Shown: piece after piece, positions 6,590-13,493 of the stretch
Layout of the letters: each line of letters starts with the position of its first letter
Numbering within the stretch: position 1 is the first letter of the stretch
From: Clostridia bacterium
GTDB lineage: Bacteria; Bacillota; Clostridia; Christensenellales; Aristaeellaceae
Reading direction: 5' to 3'
Assembly: GCA_900759005.1 (NCBI GenBank)
Contig: CAAEUQ010000148.1
Location: forward strand, 1-17,383
DNA length: 17,383 bases
Notes under the pieces: generated by a model
The model's input: only the letters and a program-made list of their open reading frames with translations
Databases searched by the model: none
What the model was told of the DNA's origin: nothing
Program-made: the position numbers and the translations under genes

Positions 6590-7291
6590 ATGAAAAAGCT
6601 GCTCTGTTCCCTGATGGTCGCCCTGATTGCGTTCAGCGGCTGTGCAGCGCTTGCTGCCGGCAAGCTCGAAGTCACCCACGAAAACCTCATGCTGCTCGAC
6701 GAATACGGCTTTGAAGGCTATGCGTTCGCGCGCGTGGAAAACACCGGCGATAAGCCGATCAAAATCAACGCCGGCGTTATGGAGCTTTACAATGCTGACG
6801 GCGACGCGATCACCTCTTCCGATTATCTGTATGCCTACGGCAGCGAACAGCTGAATCCCGGCGAGTACAGCTACGTGCAGCTCTCCGCATCCGATTCCGA
6901 GGTGGAAGCTGCGGACGTCGCCGATTATTTTCTGACGATCACCGGCAAGAGCGATAAAGACTACGTCGTCTCCCGCTTCCCCGTAACCACCGAACTCGCG
7001 CTGAACGTGGAAGAGGACTATTATACCACCAGTTACATGTACGCCACCGTCACCAACGATACCGATGAGCCAGTATATGGCATCTGCGTCGCGCTCGCGC
7101 TGCTGGATGCGGACGGCAATATCCTTTACCTTACGGATGAAACCCTGTACAATAAGGCGCTGCTGCCTGGCGGCTCCATCCTCATTCGCGAAGAGATTCC
7201 CTCCTATTTCTCCGAATCGTTCGAGAAAAACGGCTACGGCACGCCCGCTTCCGTCGACGCAATCGCATACGTTCAGACGTATCAGCCGTAA
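6590..7291 (+). CDS. Putative lipoprotein with two FxLYD-like beta domains
   Basis: The 233-residue product starts with a lipoprotein signal, MKKLLCSLMVALIAFSGC, whose lipobox FSGC places the modified cysteine at 18. The mature part contains two similar units. The first (about 42-75) reads EGYAFARVENTGDKPIKING-like and then VMELYNADGD; the second (about 147-183) has YMYATVTNDTDEPVYG and then VALALLDADGN. This pattern of strand, N-T/D turn and LxDxDGN is typical of FxLYD or related surface beta-sandwich domains of unknown function. The second unit is followed by LLPGGS, also usual for such domains. AAGGAGA at 6576-6582 is the ribosome binding site. It is a single gene with its own strong promoter. 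No enzyme motif is visible; a role at the cell surface is all that can be inferred. Confidence 0.75.
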   Translation: MKKLLCSLMVALIAFSGCAALAAGKLEVTHENLMLLDEYGFEGYAFARVENTGDKPIKINAGVMELYNADGDAITSSDYLYAYGSEQLNPGEYSYVQLSASDSEVEAADVADYFLTITGKSDKDYVVSRFPVTTELALNVEEDYYTTSYMYATVTNDTDEPVYGICVALALLDADGNILYLTDETLYNKALLPGGSILIREEIPSYFSESFEKNGYGTPASVDAIAYVQTYQP

Positions 7292-7316
7292 CCCAAGAAA
7301 TTAATCTCCGTTGCGG

Positions 7317-7345
7317 TTGCAATCGCCGCCCAATTTTGTTATACT
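7317..7345 (+). promoter_or_regulatory. Promoter of the DUF1846 gene
   Basis: TTGCAA (7317-7322), a 17-base spacer and TATACT (7340-7345), with TG at 7337-7338 as an extended -10, make a good promoter. Transcription would start at about 7352, directly in front of the hairpin at 7361. Confidence 0.75.
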
Positions 7346-7360
7346 GGTAAGGGCTCATTG

Positions 7361-7395
7361 ATGAGCGCCCGTAATTGGGCGCTCATTTTATTTTT
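7361..7395 (+). terminator. Terminator or attenuator between the lipoprotein and DUF1846 genes
   Basis: ATGAGCGCCC (7361-7370) and GGGCGCTCAT (7377-7386) form a perfect 10-bp stem with a 6-base loop, followed by TTTATTTTT. It can end transcripts of the lipoprotein gene. It also lies downstream of the promoter at 7317-7345, so transcripts for DUF1846 must read through it. GGGCTCAT at 7351-7358 can pair with the same 5' arm and would then prevent the terminator. Confidence 0.82.
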
Positions 7396-7417
7396 GGATA
7401 TTTTCGGAGGCTGAGTC

Positions 7418-8902
7418 ATGAAGAAGCAGGGATTCGACAGTCAAAAATACATTCAGCTGCAATCGCAGCGCATTCGCGAGCGCATCGCCCAGTTCGGCGG
7501 CAAGCTCTATCTCGAATTCGGCGGCAAACTGTTCGACGATTATCATGCGTCGCGCGTGCTGCCCGGTTTTGCGCCGGACAACAAAATCCGTATGCTGCTG
7601 GAGCTGAAGGATCAGGCGGAAATCGTGATCGCGATCAACGCCGGCGATATTGAAAAAAGCAAACTGCGCGGCGATTTGGGCATCACGTATGAAACCGACG
7701 TCGTTCGCCTTATCGACGTATTCCGCGATTTCGGGCTGTATGTCGGCTCGATCGCGCTCACGCAATATACCGGTCAGCCAACCGCCGATCTGTTCACCGA
7801 GCGAATGGGCAAGCTGGGACTGAAGGTCTATCGCCTCTATCGCATTCCAAACTATCCCTCTGATGTGAAAACCATCGTCTCCGACAACGGCTACGGCAAA
7901 AACGATTATATCGAAACCACGCGCTCACTGGTCGTCGTAACGGCGCCGGGCCCGGGCAGCGGCAAGATGGCGACCTGTCTTTCGCAGCTCTATCACGAGC
8001 ACAAGCGCGGCGTGAAGGCGGGCTACGCGAAATTCGAAACCTTCCCAATCTGGAATCTGCCGCTCAAGCATCCGGTGAACCTCGCCTATGAAGCGGCGAC
8101 CGCCGATTTGAACGACGTGAACATGATCGACCCGTTTCATCTCGAAGCCTATGGCGAAACGACGGTCAATTACAATCGCGATATCGAGATTTTCCCCGTA
8201 CTCAAGGCGATTTTCGAGCGGATTTACGGCGAATGCCCCTACAAAAGCCCGACGGACATGGGCGTAAACATGGCGGGCTATTCGATCACGGACGACGAAG
8301 TCTGCCGCGAAGCCTCGCGTCAGGAGGTCGTGCGCCGATATTTCAAAACCGCGTGTCTGATGCGTCAGGGGCGCGCAGACGAGCAGGAGTTGAACCGCCT
8401 CGAGCTGCTGATGCGCACGCTTTCGATCGATCCGTCCATTCGCAAAACCGTACCCGCCGCGCTGGAAGTCGCCAGACGCACGAATCAGCCCGCAACGGCG
8501 ATCGAACTGCCGGACGGCAGGGTCGTCACCGGCAAGACTTCGTCGCTGCTCGGCGCGTCATCCGCGGCGCTGTTGAACGCGCTGAAGACCCTTTCCGATA
8601 TTCCGGACGAGCTGAAGCTGATCTCCCCCAGCGTCATCGAACCGATTCAGCATCTGAAGGTCGATCACATGGGCAATCACAACCCGCGCCTACACACCGA
8701 CGAGGTGCTCATCGCGCTCGCCATCAGCGCCGCAACCGACCCAATCGCCGCCCGCGCAATGGACGCGCTTTCCGACCTCAAGGACTGCGACGCGCATTCG
8801 ACCGTCATTCTCTCCCAGGTCGACGACGGCGTATTCAAAAAGCTCGGCATGAACGTCACCTGCGAGCCCGTTTACCAGAATAAAAAGCTCTACCACAAAT
8901 AA
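7418..8902 (+). CDS. DUF1846 (UPF0371) family protein
   Basis: The 494-residue protein matches the DUF1846 family in length and in recognisable segments: the start FDSQKYIQLQSQRIRERI, LYLEFGGKLFDDYHASRVLP (31-50), the P-loop-like APGPGSGKMATCLSQLYHE (176-194), and the C-terminal region with KVDHMGNHNPRLHTDEVLIA. Family members occur widely in Firmicutes and some Actinobacteria. Their biochemical role is not established as far as I know; the glycine-rich loop suggests nucleotide or phosphate binding. No signal peptide or membrane segment is seen, so it is cytoplasmic. GGAGG at 7406-7410 fixes the ATG start. It appears to be transcribed alone, with a promoter, a possible attenuator before it and a clear terminator after it. 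Confidence 0.9.
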   Translation: MKKQGFDSQKYIQLQSQRIRERIAQFGGKLYLEFGGKLFDDYHASRVLPGFAPDNKIRMLLELKDQAEIVIAINAGDIEKSKLRGDLGITYETDVVRLIDVFRDFGLYVGSIALTQYTGQPTADLFTERMGKLGLKVYRLYRIPNYPSDVKTIVSDNGYGKNDYIETTRSLVVVTAPGPGSGKMATCLSQLYHEHKRGVKAGYAKFETFPIWNLPLKHPVNLAYEAATADLNDVNMIDPFHLEAYGETTVNYNRDIEIFPVLKAIFERIYGECPYKSPTDMGVNMAGYSITDDEVCREASRQEVVRRYFKTACLMRQGRADEQELNRLELLMRTLSIDPSIRKTVPAALEVARRTNQPATAIELPDGRVVTGKTSSLLGASSAALLNALKTLSDIPDELKLISPSVIEPIQHLKVDHMGNHNPRLHTDEVLIALAISAATDPIAARAMDALSDLKDCDAHSTVILSQVDDGVFKKLGMNVTCEPVYQNKKLYHK

Positions 8903-8910
8903 TTTCTTCC

Positions 8911-8939
8911 GCGCGGCTGAAAAAAGCCGCGCTTTTTTT
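8911..8939 (+). terminator. Terminator after the DUF1846 gene
   Basis: GCGCGGCT (8911-8918) pairs perfectly with AGCCGCGC (8925-8932) around a GAAAAA loop and is followed by seven T. It is a textbook intrinsic terminator eight bases after the stop codon. Confidence 0.93.
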
Positions 8940-8950
8940 GTGATTCCCTA

Positions 8951-8979
8951 TTGACACATAATACTATGCGTGATATAGT
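8951..8979 (+). promoter_or_regulatory. Promoter of the padR operon
   Basis: TTGACA (8951-8956), a 17-base spacer and TATAGT (8974-8979), with TGA just before the -10 box, form a strong extended -10 promoter. Transcription would start near 8986, leaving a leader of about 17 bases. Confidence 0.88.
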
Positions 8980-8987
8980 ATTATGTG
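8955..8987. promoter_or_regulatory. Operator, probably for the PadR repressor
   Basis: CACATAATACTAT (8955-8967) and ATAGTATTATGTG (8975-8987) are perfect inverted copies, 13 bases each, separated by seven bases. The palindrome covers the end of the -35 box, the spacer and the -10 box, so a bound dimer would block RNA polymerase. PadR proteins commonly repress their own operons at such AT-rich palindromes, hence the assignment to the adjacent gene. Confidence 0.8.
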
Positions 8988-9002
8988 AACGGAGGCGATT
9001 GA

Positions 9003-9320
9003 ATGGATACGCAACTCAGGCGCGGGCTGTTGGAGATTTGCGTGCTGGCAGTGCTGCGGCGCGGGGATTCTTACGGTTATCAGCTGGTCAAGGACGTGAG
9101 CGCGCTGATCGAAATCAGCGAATCGACGCTCTATCCGATTCTGAAGCGCCTCGAAAGCGGCGGACTGGTCACGTTTTACACCGTCGAACACAATTCAAGA
9201 TTGCGCAAATACTATCAGATTACCGACGCCGGCAGGCAGCGCATCTGCGATTTTCTGGAAGAATGGAAGGTCGTTATGCACGCCTATCAGGTCATCGAAC
9301 GCGAAACGGAGGGAAAATGA
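9003..9320 (+). CDS. PadR-family transcriptional repressor
   Basis: The 105-residue protein is a short PadR regulator made of one winged helix-turn-helix and a C-terminal dimerisation helix. The family marks are LLEICVLAVLRRGDSYGYQL (9-28), the recognition helix region SESTLYPILKRLESGGLV (about 39-56) and the wing RKYYQITDAGRQ (about 68-79). It very likely represses its own operon through the palindrome at 8955-8987. GGAGG at 8991-8995 sets the ATG start. Its stop overlaps the next gene (ATGA), and PadR next to a HAAS/DUF4097 protein is a common Firmicute arrangement linked to envelope stress or surface functions. The signal it senses is not evident. Confidence 0.93.
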   Translation: MDTQLRRGLLEICVLAVLRRGDSYGYQLVKDVSALIEISESTLYPILKRLESGGLVTFYTVEHNSRLRKYYQITDAGRQRICDFLEEWKVVMHAYQVIERETEGK

Positions 9321-10621
9321 ATATGACGAAGGAGCTTTTCCTTTTTGAACTGACGCAGCAGTTGAACAATCTTCCAAAGGAGGAACGCGACCGCACGCGT
9401 GAATACTATTCCGAAATGATTGCCGACCGCATCGAGGAAGGCATGGACGAGGCGGACGCCGTCGCAGGTCTGGGCGATCCGGCGAGCATCGCGCGCGATG
9501 TGATTCAGAGCTGGCGCGAACTGAACGAATCGCTGCCGGTTCCGTCTGAAACGCGTTCGGGCGCAGCGCTGAAAAGCGTTTCCATCGAGGACATGAGCGG
9601 CGACATTGCCGTTGAATCCGGCGCGGTCAGCGGCGCTTACGAGCTCGAATACGCAAATTGCGCCGCGGAGGACTACAGCCTGTCCGAGCAGGACGGCGCG
9701 CTGGTCATCCGCTACATCCGCAAAAAGCCGGAAGGCCTCTTTTCGCTGTTTGATATGCTCTCGGGGAATCACCGGCTGACGGTTCGCCTGGCGGACGCCG
9801 TAGAATCGCTGAGCGTGCGCACGTCGAGCGGCGATATGGATCTCGATCATCTGAATGTCAAAACGCTGACGCTTTCCAGCGCGAGCGGCGATATGACCAT
9901 CGAAAACGTTCGCTGCGCGGAGGCTGCGCTGAATACGGCAAGCGGCGACGCGAAATTGCGCGAATTCGGCGCGGAAAGCCTTGAAATTCGCACCGCGAGC
10001 GGCGATATCGAGCTTGAATCCGCGTCCGTTTCCGGAAATGCACATCTCCTTACGCGCAGCGGCGACGCAAGACTTGATCGCGTTGAATCCGTCGCGCTGA
10101 AATTTGAGGGCACGAGCGGCGATTTTGAATGCAATGATCTGCGCGTTCAGGGTGCAATGGAAATCGCGGCGATCAGCGGCGATGTACGGCTGCGCGGCGT
10201 TCAGGCGGAAAACTGCGACGTGCGAACCGTCAGCGGCGATTTGCGCACGGACAACTGCGATATCGCCAATAAATTCGCCGCGTCGTTCACCAGCGGCGAT
10301 TGCGAACTGGAAAACGTAAACGCCGGCAGCGTTCAGGTCAAAGCGATCAGCGGCGATCTTCGCTTGGAAAACGTTCAGGCGCGCGGCGAGCTTTCCGCGT
10401 GCGGCACGTCCGGCGATGTGGACGTTGATTCCGTATCGGGCAGCGGCATTCTCCTCTCGACACGCAACGGCGACATTCGCGGAACGCTCCGCGACGTCCC
10501 CGGTGGCTATGAATTCCGCGCAAAGACGAGCATGGGCGATGCAAACGTGCCCCAAACCCGCGGCGAACACATCGTCGAAGCCTCAACCAGCTACGGCGAC
10601 ATCTCGCTGAAAGTTGAATAA
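9317..10621 (+). CDS. HAAS (DUF1700)-DUF4097 fusion protein with beta-solenoid repeats
   Basis: The 434-residue product starts with a helical HAAS/DUF1700 domain (about 3-70, including YYSEMIADRIEEGMDEADAV and GDPASIARDVI). The rest is a DUF4097 beta-solenoid in which SGD recurs every 19-20 residues. From about residue 95 on I count twelve SGD units plus late NGD, MGD and YGD variants, each followed by alternating hydrophobic residues such as LRLENV or IELES. There is no membrane helix between the two domains and no signal peptide, unlike many relatives, which carry membrane segments. The ATG at 9317 overlaps the padR stop. An ATG at 9323 is better spaced from GGAGGG (9308-9313) and may be the real start. 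Function is unknown; the family is tied to cell-envelope regulation. Confidence 0.88.
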   Translation: MNMTKELFLFELTQQLNNLPKEERDRTREYYSEMIADRIEEGMDEADAVAGLGDPASIARDVIQSWRELNESLPVPSETRSGAALKSVSIEDMSGDIAVESGAVSGAYELEYANCAAEDYSLSEQDGALVIRYIRKKPEGLFSLFDMLSGNHRLTVRLADAVESLSVRTSSGDMDLDHLNVKTLTLSSASGDMTIENVRCAEAALNTASGDAKLREFGAESLEIRTASGDIELESASVSGNAHLLTRSGDARLDRVESVALKFEGTSGDFECNDLRVQGAMEIAAISGDVRLRGVQAENCDVRTVSGDLRTDNCDIANKFAASFTSGDCELENVNAGSVQVKAISGDLRLENVQARGELSACGTSGDVDVDSVSGSGILLSTRNGDIRGTLRDVPGGYEFRAKTSMGDANVPQTRGEHIVEASTSYGDISLKVE

Positions 10622-10637
10622 TCCCATATTTGAATCA

Positions 10638-10838
10638 TTACGATACAAAACAAATCCCGTCGCCGGAATTTCTCTCCCAGCGGCGGGACTTTTCCTTTTC
10701 AGCTGAACGGCTGTACGCGTTCGAGCGCTCCGGTCGGCGGGTCACGGGGTTCAGTTCGCCCCACGTGCCGCGCTTCAGACGGTCGCGATTGCGGCGCTCC
10801 TTCTTGGAACACTTTTCATAGGGAACGTTTGCGCGCAT
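10638..10838 (-). CDS. Small basic protein of 66 residues, likely conserved
   Basis: Starting at the ATG at 10838, this frame gives 66 residues beginning MRANVPYEKCSKKERRNRDR and continuing with LKRGTWGELNPVTRRPERSN. The YEK-SKK-(R)-TWG-NPVTR-NAYSR pattern resembles a small basic protein type I associate with Clostridia, which usually ends soon after the N-x-Y-x-R motif; the last 20 or so residues here look like an added tail. A strong ribosome binding site, GAGGTGA, precedes the ATG. The gene lies 91 bases downstream of the cysteine hydrolase on the same strand and may share its transcript. Its high Lys/Arg content would suit binding RNA or the ribosome, but this is speculation. The frame is open further upstream to 10943, but that extension has no start signal. 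Confidence 0.65.
   Translation of the reverse strand: MRANVPYEKCSKKERRNRDRLKRGTWGELNPVTRRPERSNAYSRSAEKEKSRRWERNSGDGICFVS
10655..10693 (+). terminator. Terminator of the padR operon
   Basis: CGCCG (10661-10665) pairs with CGGCG (10681-10685) and TCC (10655-10657) with GGA (10686-10688), leaving a small bulge. A T-rich stretch, CTTTTCCTTTTC, follows. The stem is imperfect. It overlaps the end of the small gene on the opposite strand. Confidence 0.6.
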
Positions 10839-10929
10839 TCCAATCACCTCTTTGGCATTTTGCGGCAGTTGCGTAAACCGCCGCTTGCCTTTCAGACGCG
10901 TCCTCCGCGCAATTTGTTCCCTATCGCAT
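10839..10929 (-). other. Spacer with GC hairpin before the small basic gene
   Basis: GCGGC (10861-10865) and GCCGC (10879-10883) with inner GTT/AAC pairs form a hairpin with no U-tract. No promoter was recognised, so the small gene is probably expressed from the upstream operon. Confidence 0.4.
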
Positions 10930-11442
10930 TCACAGAATGGCAATCTGGCACATTTTCATCGCGTTCAGCGCATTTTCATGGCTCTCGGGCGTTACGCCCG
11001 CGCAGCAGTCCGCGCGCACAAAAACCGGCGTTTCCGGTAGCCTTGCCTTCAGAATCATCGCGTTCGAAATGACGCAAATGTCCGTACACAGCCCGATCAG
11101 CTCCACCGATTCAAGCTCCGGCACGCGCGCGATCTGCTCCGCAAGCTCCAACGAGCCGAACACTGGCTTATCGATGATCGTCGAATCGCCCGTGTCAAGC
11201 CGCGCGTCGATCTGCCAGCCGTCGGTTCCGCAAATGCAATGCGGAACGGGAAGATTCCTTCCCTCCTGCGTGTTCATGTAATCCTCGGAATGCGTATCGC
11301 GCGTGAAAAACACGCTTTCGCCGTTCGTCCGCGCGGTCTGAATGCGCTTTGCGACGTTTGAAACGATCGCCTGCGCCTCCTTCGTGCCGAGCGAACCGGA
11401 AATGAAATCATTCTGCATATCCACGACGATCAAAGTCTTCAT
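10930..11442 (-). CDS. Isochorismatase-family cysteine hydrolase (nicotinamidase-like)
   Basis: The 170-residue protein has the isochorismatase-like fold. The catalytic triad is Asp8 in VVDMQNDF, Lys92 in DKPVFGS and Cys123 in LCTDICVISN. It also has Asp49 and His51 in TRDTH and His68 in LPVPHCICGT. These match the metal site of true nicotinamidases (D-x-H plus a later H), so an amidase releasing ammonia from nicotinamide or a similar small amide is plausible. The shortness and the PVPHCICGTDGW stretch place it in the broad 'cysteine hydrolase' group, whose substrates are mostly unknown. AAGGGGG is the ribosome binding site. It starts 12 bases after the S9 peptidase stop, so the two are cotranscribed. 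Confidence 0.88.
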   Translation of the reverse strand: MKTLIVVDMQNDFISGSLGTKEAQAIVSNVAKRIQTARTNGESVFFTRDTHSEDYMNTQEGRNLPVPHCICGTDGWQIDARLDTGDSTIIDKPVFGSLELAEQIARVPELESVELIGLCTDICVISNAMILKARLPETPVFVRADCCAGVTPESHENALNAMKMCQIAIL

Positions 11443-11454
11443 CGTAAATCCCCC

Positions 11455-13434
11455 TTATTTTGCATATTTTGCGAACCAGTCACTGATCTCCGTAAGCCTT
11501 CTTACGCGATGCAGCGGCTTGCCCGTGCGCGAAAGATCGTGGTTTTCGCCCTTAAAGATCACCATGCGGCTGTCCACGCCGCGCTCCTTCAGCGCCGTAT
11601 ACAGCTGGAAGCCCTCCGAAATCGGGCAGCGATAATCGCAATCCGAATGGATAATCAGCGTGGGCGTAACGAAATTCTTTGCATATTTCAGCGGCGACTG
11701 CTGCCACATCTTTTCTGGATTGTCAAACACCGTCGCGTCCGTCTGGTATTCGCCGAACAGAATACCGATGTCACTCGTGCCATAAAAGCTCACCCAGTTC
11801 GAAATACTGCGCTGCGTTGCCGCGCAGCAGAAGCGGTCGGTATGACCGATAATCCAGTTGGTCATGAATCCGCCGTAGCTGCCGCCGGTGACCGCGACGC
11901 GCTTTCTGTCGATCTCCGGATGCTTTTCGAGCACGGCGTCGGTGAAATCCATGAGATTCTGATATTCGTGCACGCCGTATTTGCCGCGGATATCGGCAAA
12001 CGCATCGCCGCGGCCATCCGAACCGATGGGATTGGCAAAGAACACAAAGTAGCCCTGCCCCGCCCAATACTGCATCTCATGATAGAACACCTTGCCGTAA
12101 ACCGTGCGCGGGCCGCCGTGAATGTCGAGAATCGCCGGATACATCTTCTCCGGATCGTAATCGATCGGCTTCAGCACCCAGCCGGTGATGTCCTCGCCCT
12201 CGCTGTGAACGGTGATTTCCTCGTAATCGGAGACGTATCTGTCCTTCAGAACCGCTTCGTTGAATTCGGAAATCTGGCAGTACGCGCCATCCGGATTCAC
12301 CCGATACAGCTCCTGCAGCTTTCCATCCATCATCGCAATCGCGAGAATTTCACCGCGTTCATTCACATCAAACGCATCGATGCATCCGTCGCCCGCATAA
12401 ACGAACGTGCTTTCGCCGCATTCATCGATTCTGCGCAGCTGCGCCGCGCCGCCGACGGTCGAAATTGTATAAATATTCTTCCCGCACGCACGCATATTGT
12501 ATCCGCCGCCGCGCCGGCAATCGCTGCCGACAGAATTATAGAAGTTATCATGATTCTCGGAAAGCAGGCGGATTGCGTCCGTTTCAGGATTCAGGAAATA
12601 CACATTCGGCGTTTCCTCATAGGAAAACGTTTTGCCGTCGCTCATCATGATCGCCATTCCGCCGTCATATTTCAGCATTCCGGAAAAATACTTCTCGCCC
12701 TGCGGAATCAGGCAGGTTTCCCTTTCGCCGTCGATCACGAACAGACCGGGCCGATAGCCGCGCCGGCCAGCGAAGCGCTCGCCCCAATAATAGAATTTGC
12801 CGTTTATATATTCCGCATCCTCGACGTCCATATCGCCGTCCGTCACGCGCCTGATTTCGCCGGTCTTTGCATCGAACGTGAACAGCGCGTCGCGCGATTT
12901 GTCGCGGAAGCTGCCGCCGTTCATCCAGAAGGGATGCTCCTCGAGCACCACATAGTCCGCGTCCTTCTTCTTTTCATCGCGCTTTTTCGCCGCTTCTTCC
13001 TTGGAAAGCAGGTAATCGTCCGGATGATCCGGATGAACGGACGCGATGAACCAGTATTTTCCCTCGCCCATCTTCATCAGCTCGCCCGCGCCAATCGGCA
13101 GTTCAAACGCCTTTTCCGCTTCGCCGCCGTCAACCGCAAGGCGATAATACGCCGTAAACGCTTCGCCCGCCTCGGCGCGCTTCTTTTCATCCGCGGAACG
13201 GTTCGCGGCAAACAGCACGTGCATATCGTCCTCCCAGAAGAACGCGCTCTCCTTATCCATGCCGGACAGGCGGCGAATGCCGCGCTCGTCATAGAGATAG
13301 AGATTCGCGCAATAGCCGTTCTCCTCCGCGTCGCACCGGCTTACGACAAGCGCGGCGCGCTTACCGTCCGGCGAATAGCGGATATTCGAAAGAAATTTGT
13401 ATTCCAGAAACTGATCCAGCTTCAGCGGTTGCAT
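11455..13434 (-). CDS. S9-family prolyl-oligopeptidase-type peptidase
   Basis: The protein (659 residues from the chosen start) has a beta-propeller N-terminal part (about 1-400) that filters short peptides and a C-terminal alpha/beta-hydrolase domain. The triad is intact: Ser519 in GGSYGGFMTNW, Asp600 in HSDCDYRCP and His632 in GENHDLSR. HGGPRTVYG marks the oxyanion region. The pattern fits the S9C acylaminoacyl-peptidase or dipeptidyl-peptidase-like group; no export signal is present, so it should cut imported peptides in the cytoplasm. The frame is open 14 codons further upstream, but AAGGAG lies seven bases before the ATG at 13434 and the extension crosses the livF terminator. I see no promoter of its own, so it may depend on read-through from the liv operon. 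Confidence 0.92.
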   Translation of the reverse strand: MQPLKLDQFLEYKFLSNIRYSPDGKRAALVVSRCDAEENGYCANLYLYDERGIRRLSGMDKESAFFWEDDMHVLFAANRSADEKKRAEAGEAFTAYYRLAVDGGEAEKAFELPIGAGELMKMGEGKYWFIASVHPDHPDDYLLSKEEAAKKRDEKKKDADYVVLEEHPFWMNGGSFRDKSRDALFTFDAKTGEIRRVTDGDMDVEDAEYINGKFYYWGERFAGRRGYRPGLFVIDGERETCLIPQGEKYFSGMLKYDGGMAIMMSDGKTFSYEETPNVYFLNPETDAIRLLSENHDNFYNSVGSDCRRGGGYNMRACGKNIYTISTVGGAAQLRRIDECGESTFVYAGDGCIDAFDVNERGEILAIAMMDGKLQELYRVNPDGAYCQISEFNEAVLKDRYVSDYEEITVHSEGEDITGWVLKPIDYDPEKMYPAILDIHGGPRTVYGKVFYHEMQYWAGQGYFVFFANPIGSDGRGDAFADIRGKYGVHEYQNLMDFTDAVLEKHPEIDRKRVAVTGGSYGGFMTNWIIGHTDRFCCAATQRSISNWVSFYGTSDIGILFGEYQTDATVFDNPEKMWQQSPLKYAKNFVTPTLIIHSDCDYRCPISEGFQLYTALKERGVDSRMVIFKGENHDLSRTGKPLHRVRRLTEISDWFAKYAK

Positions 13435-13453
13435 ATTTATTCTCCTTTCTACG

Positions 13454-13485
13454 AAAACAGCCCTTGCCGCATTCACGGCAAGGGC
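13454..13485 (-). terminator. Terminator after livF
   Basis: On the minus strand GCCCTTGCCG (13485-13476) and CGGCAAGGGC (13469-13460) form a perfect 10-bp stem with a 6-base loop, followed by TGTTTTCG. It lies between livF and the S9 peptidase gene and would lower, but perhaps not abolish, transcription into the latter. Confidence 0.85.
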
Positions 13486-13493
13486 AAATGAAT

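Noticed and set aside
8951..9316. Upstream extension of the HAAS-DUF4097 frame through padR
   Set aside because: The frame is open, but the extension starts at the promoter itself and overlaps the convincing padR gene; the coupled ATG at 9317 or 9323 fits the family start.
9287..10570. Minus-strand open frame of 427 codons opposite the HAAS-DUF4097 gene
   Set aside because: Its AA-rich repeats only reflect the SGD repeat on the other strand.
11509..13491. Plus-strand open frame of 660 codons opposite the S9 peptidase
   Set aside because: It is a shadow of the real peptidase, which has an intact catalytic triad; no promoter or ribosome binding site supports the shadow.
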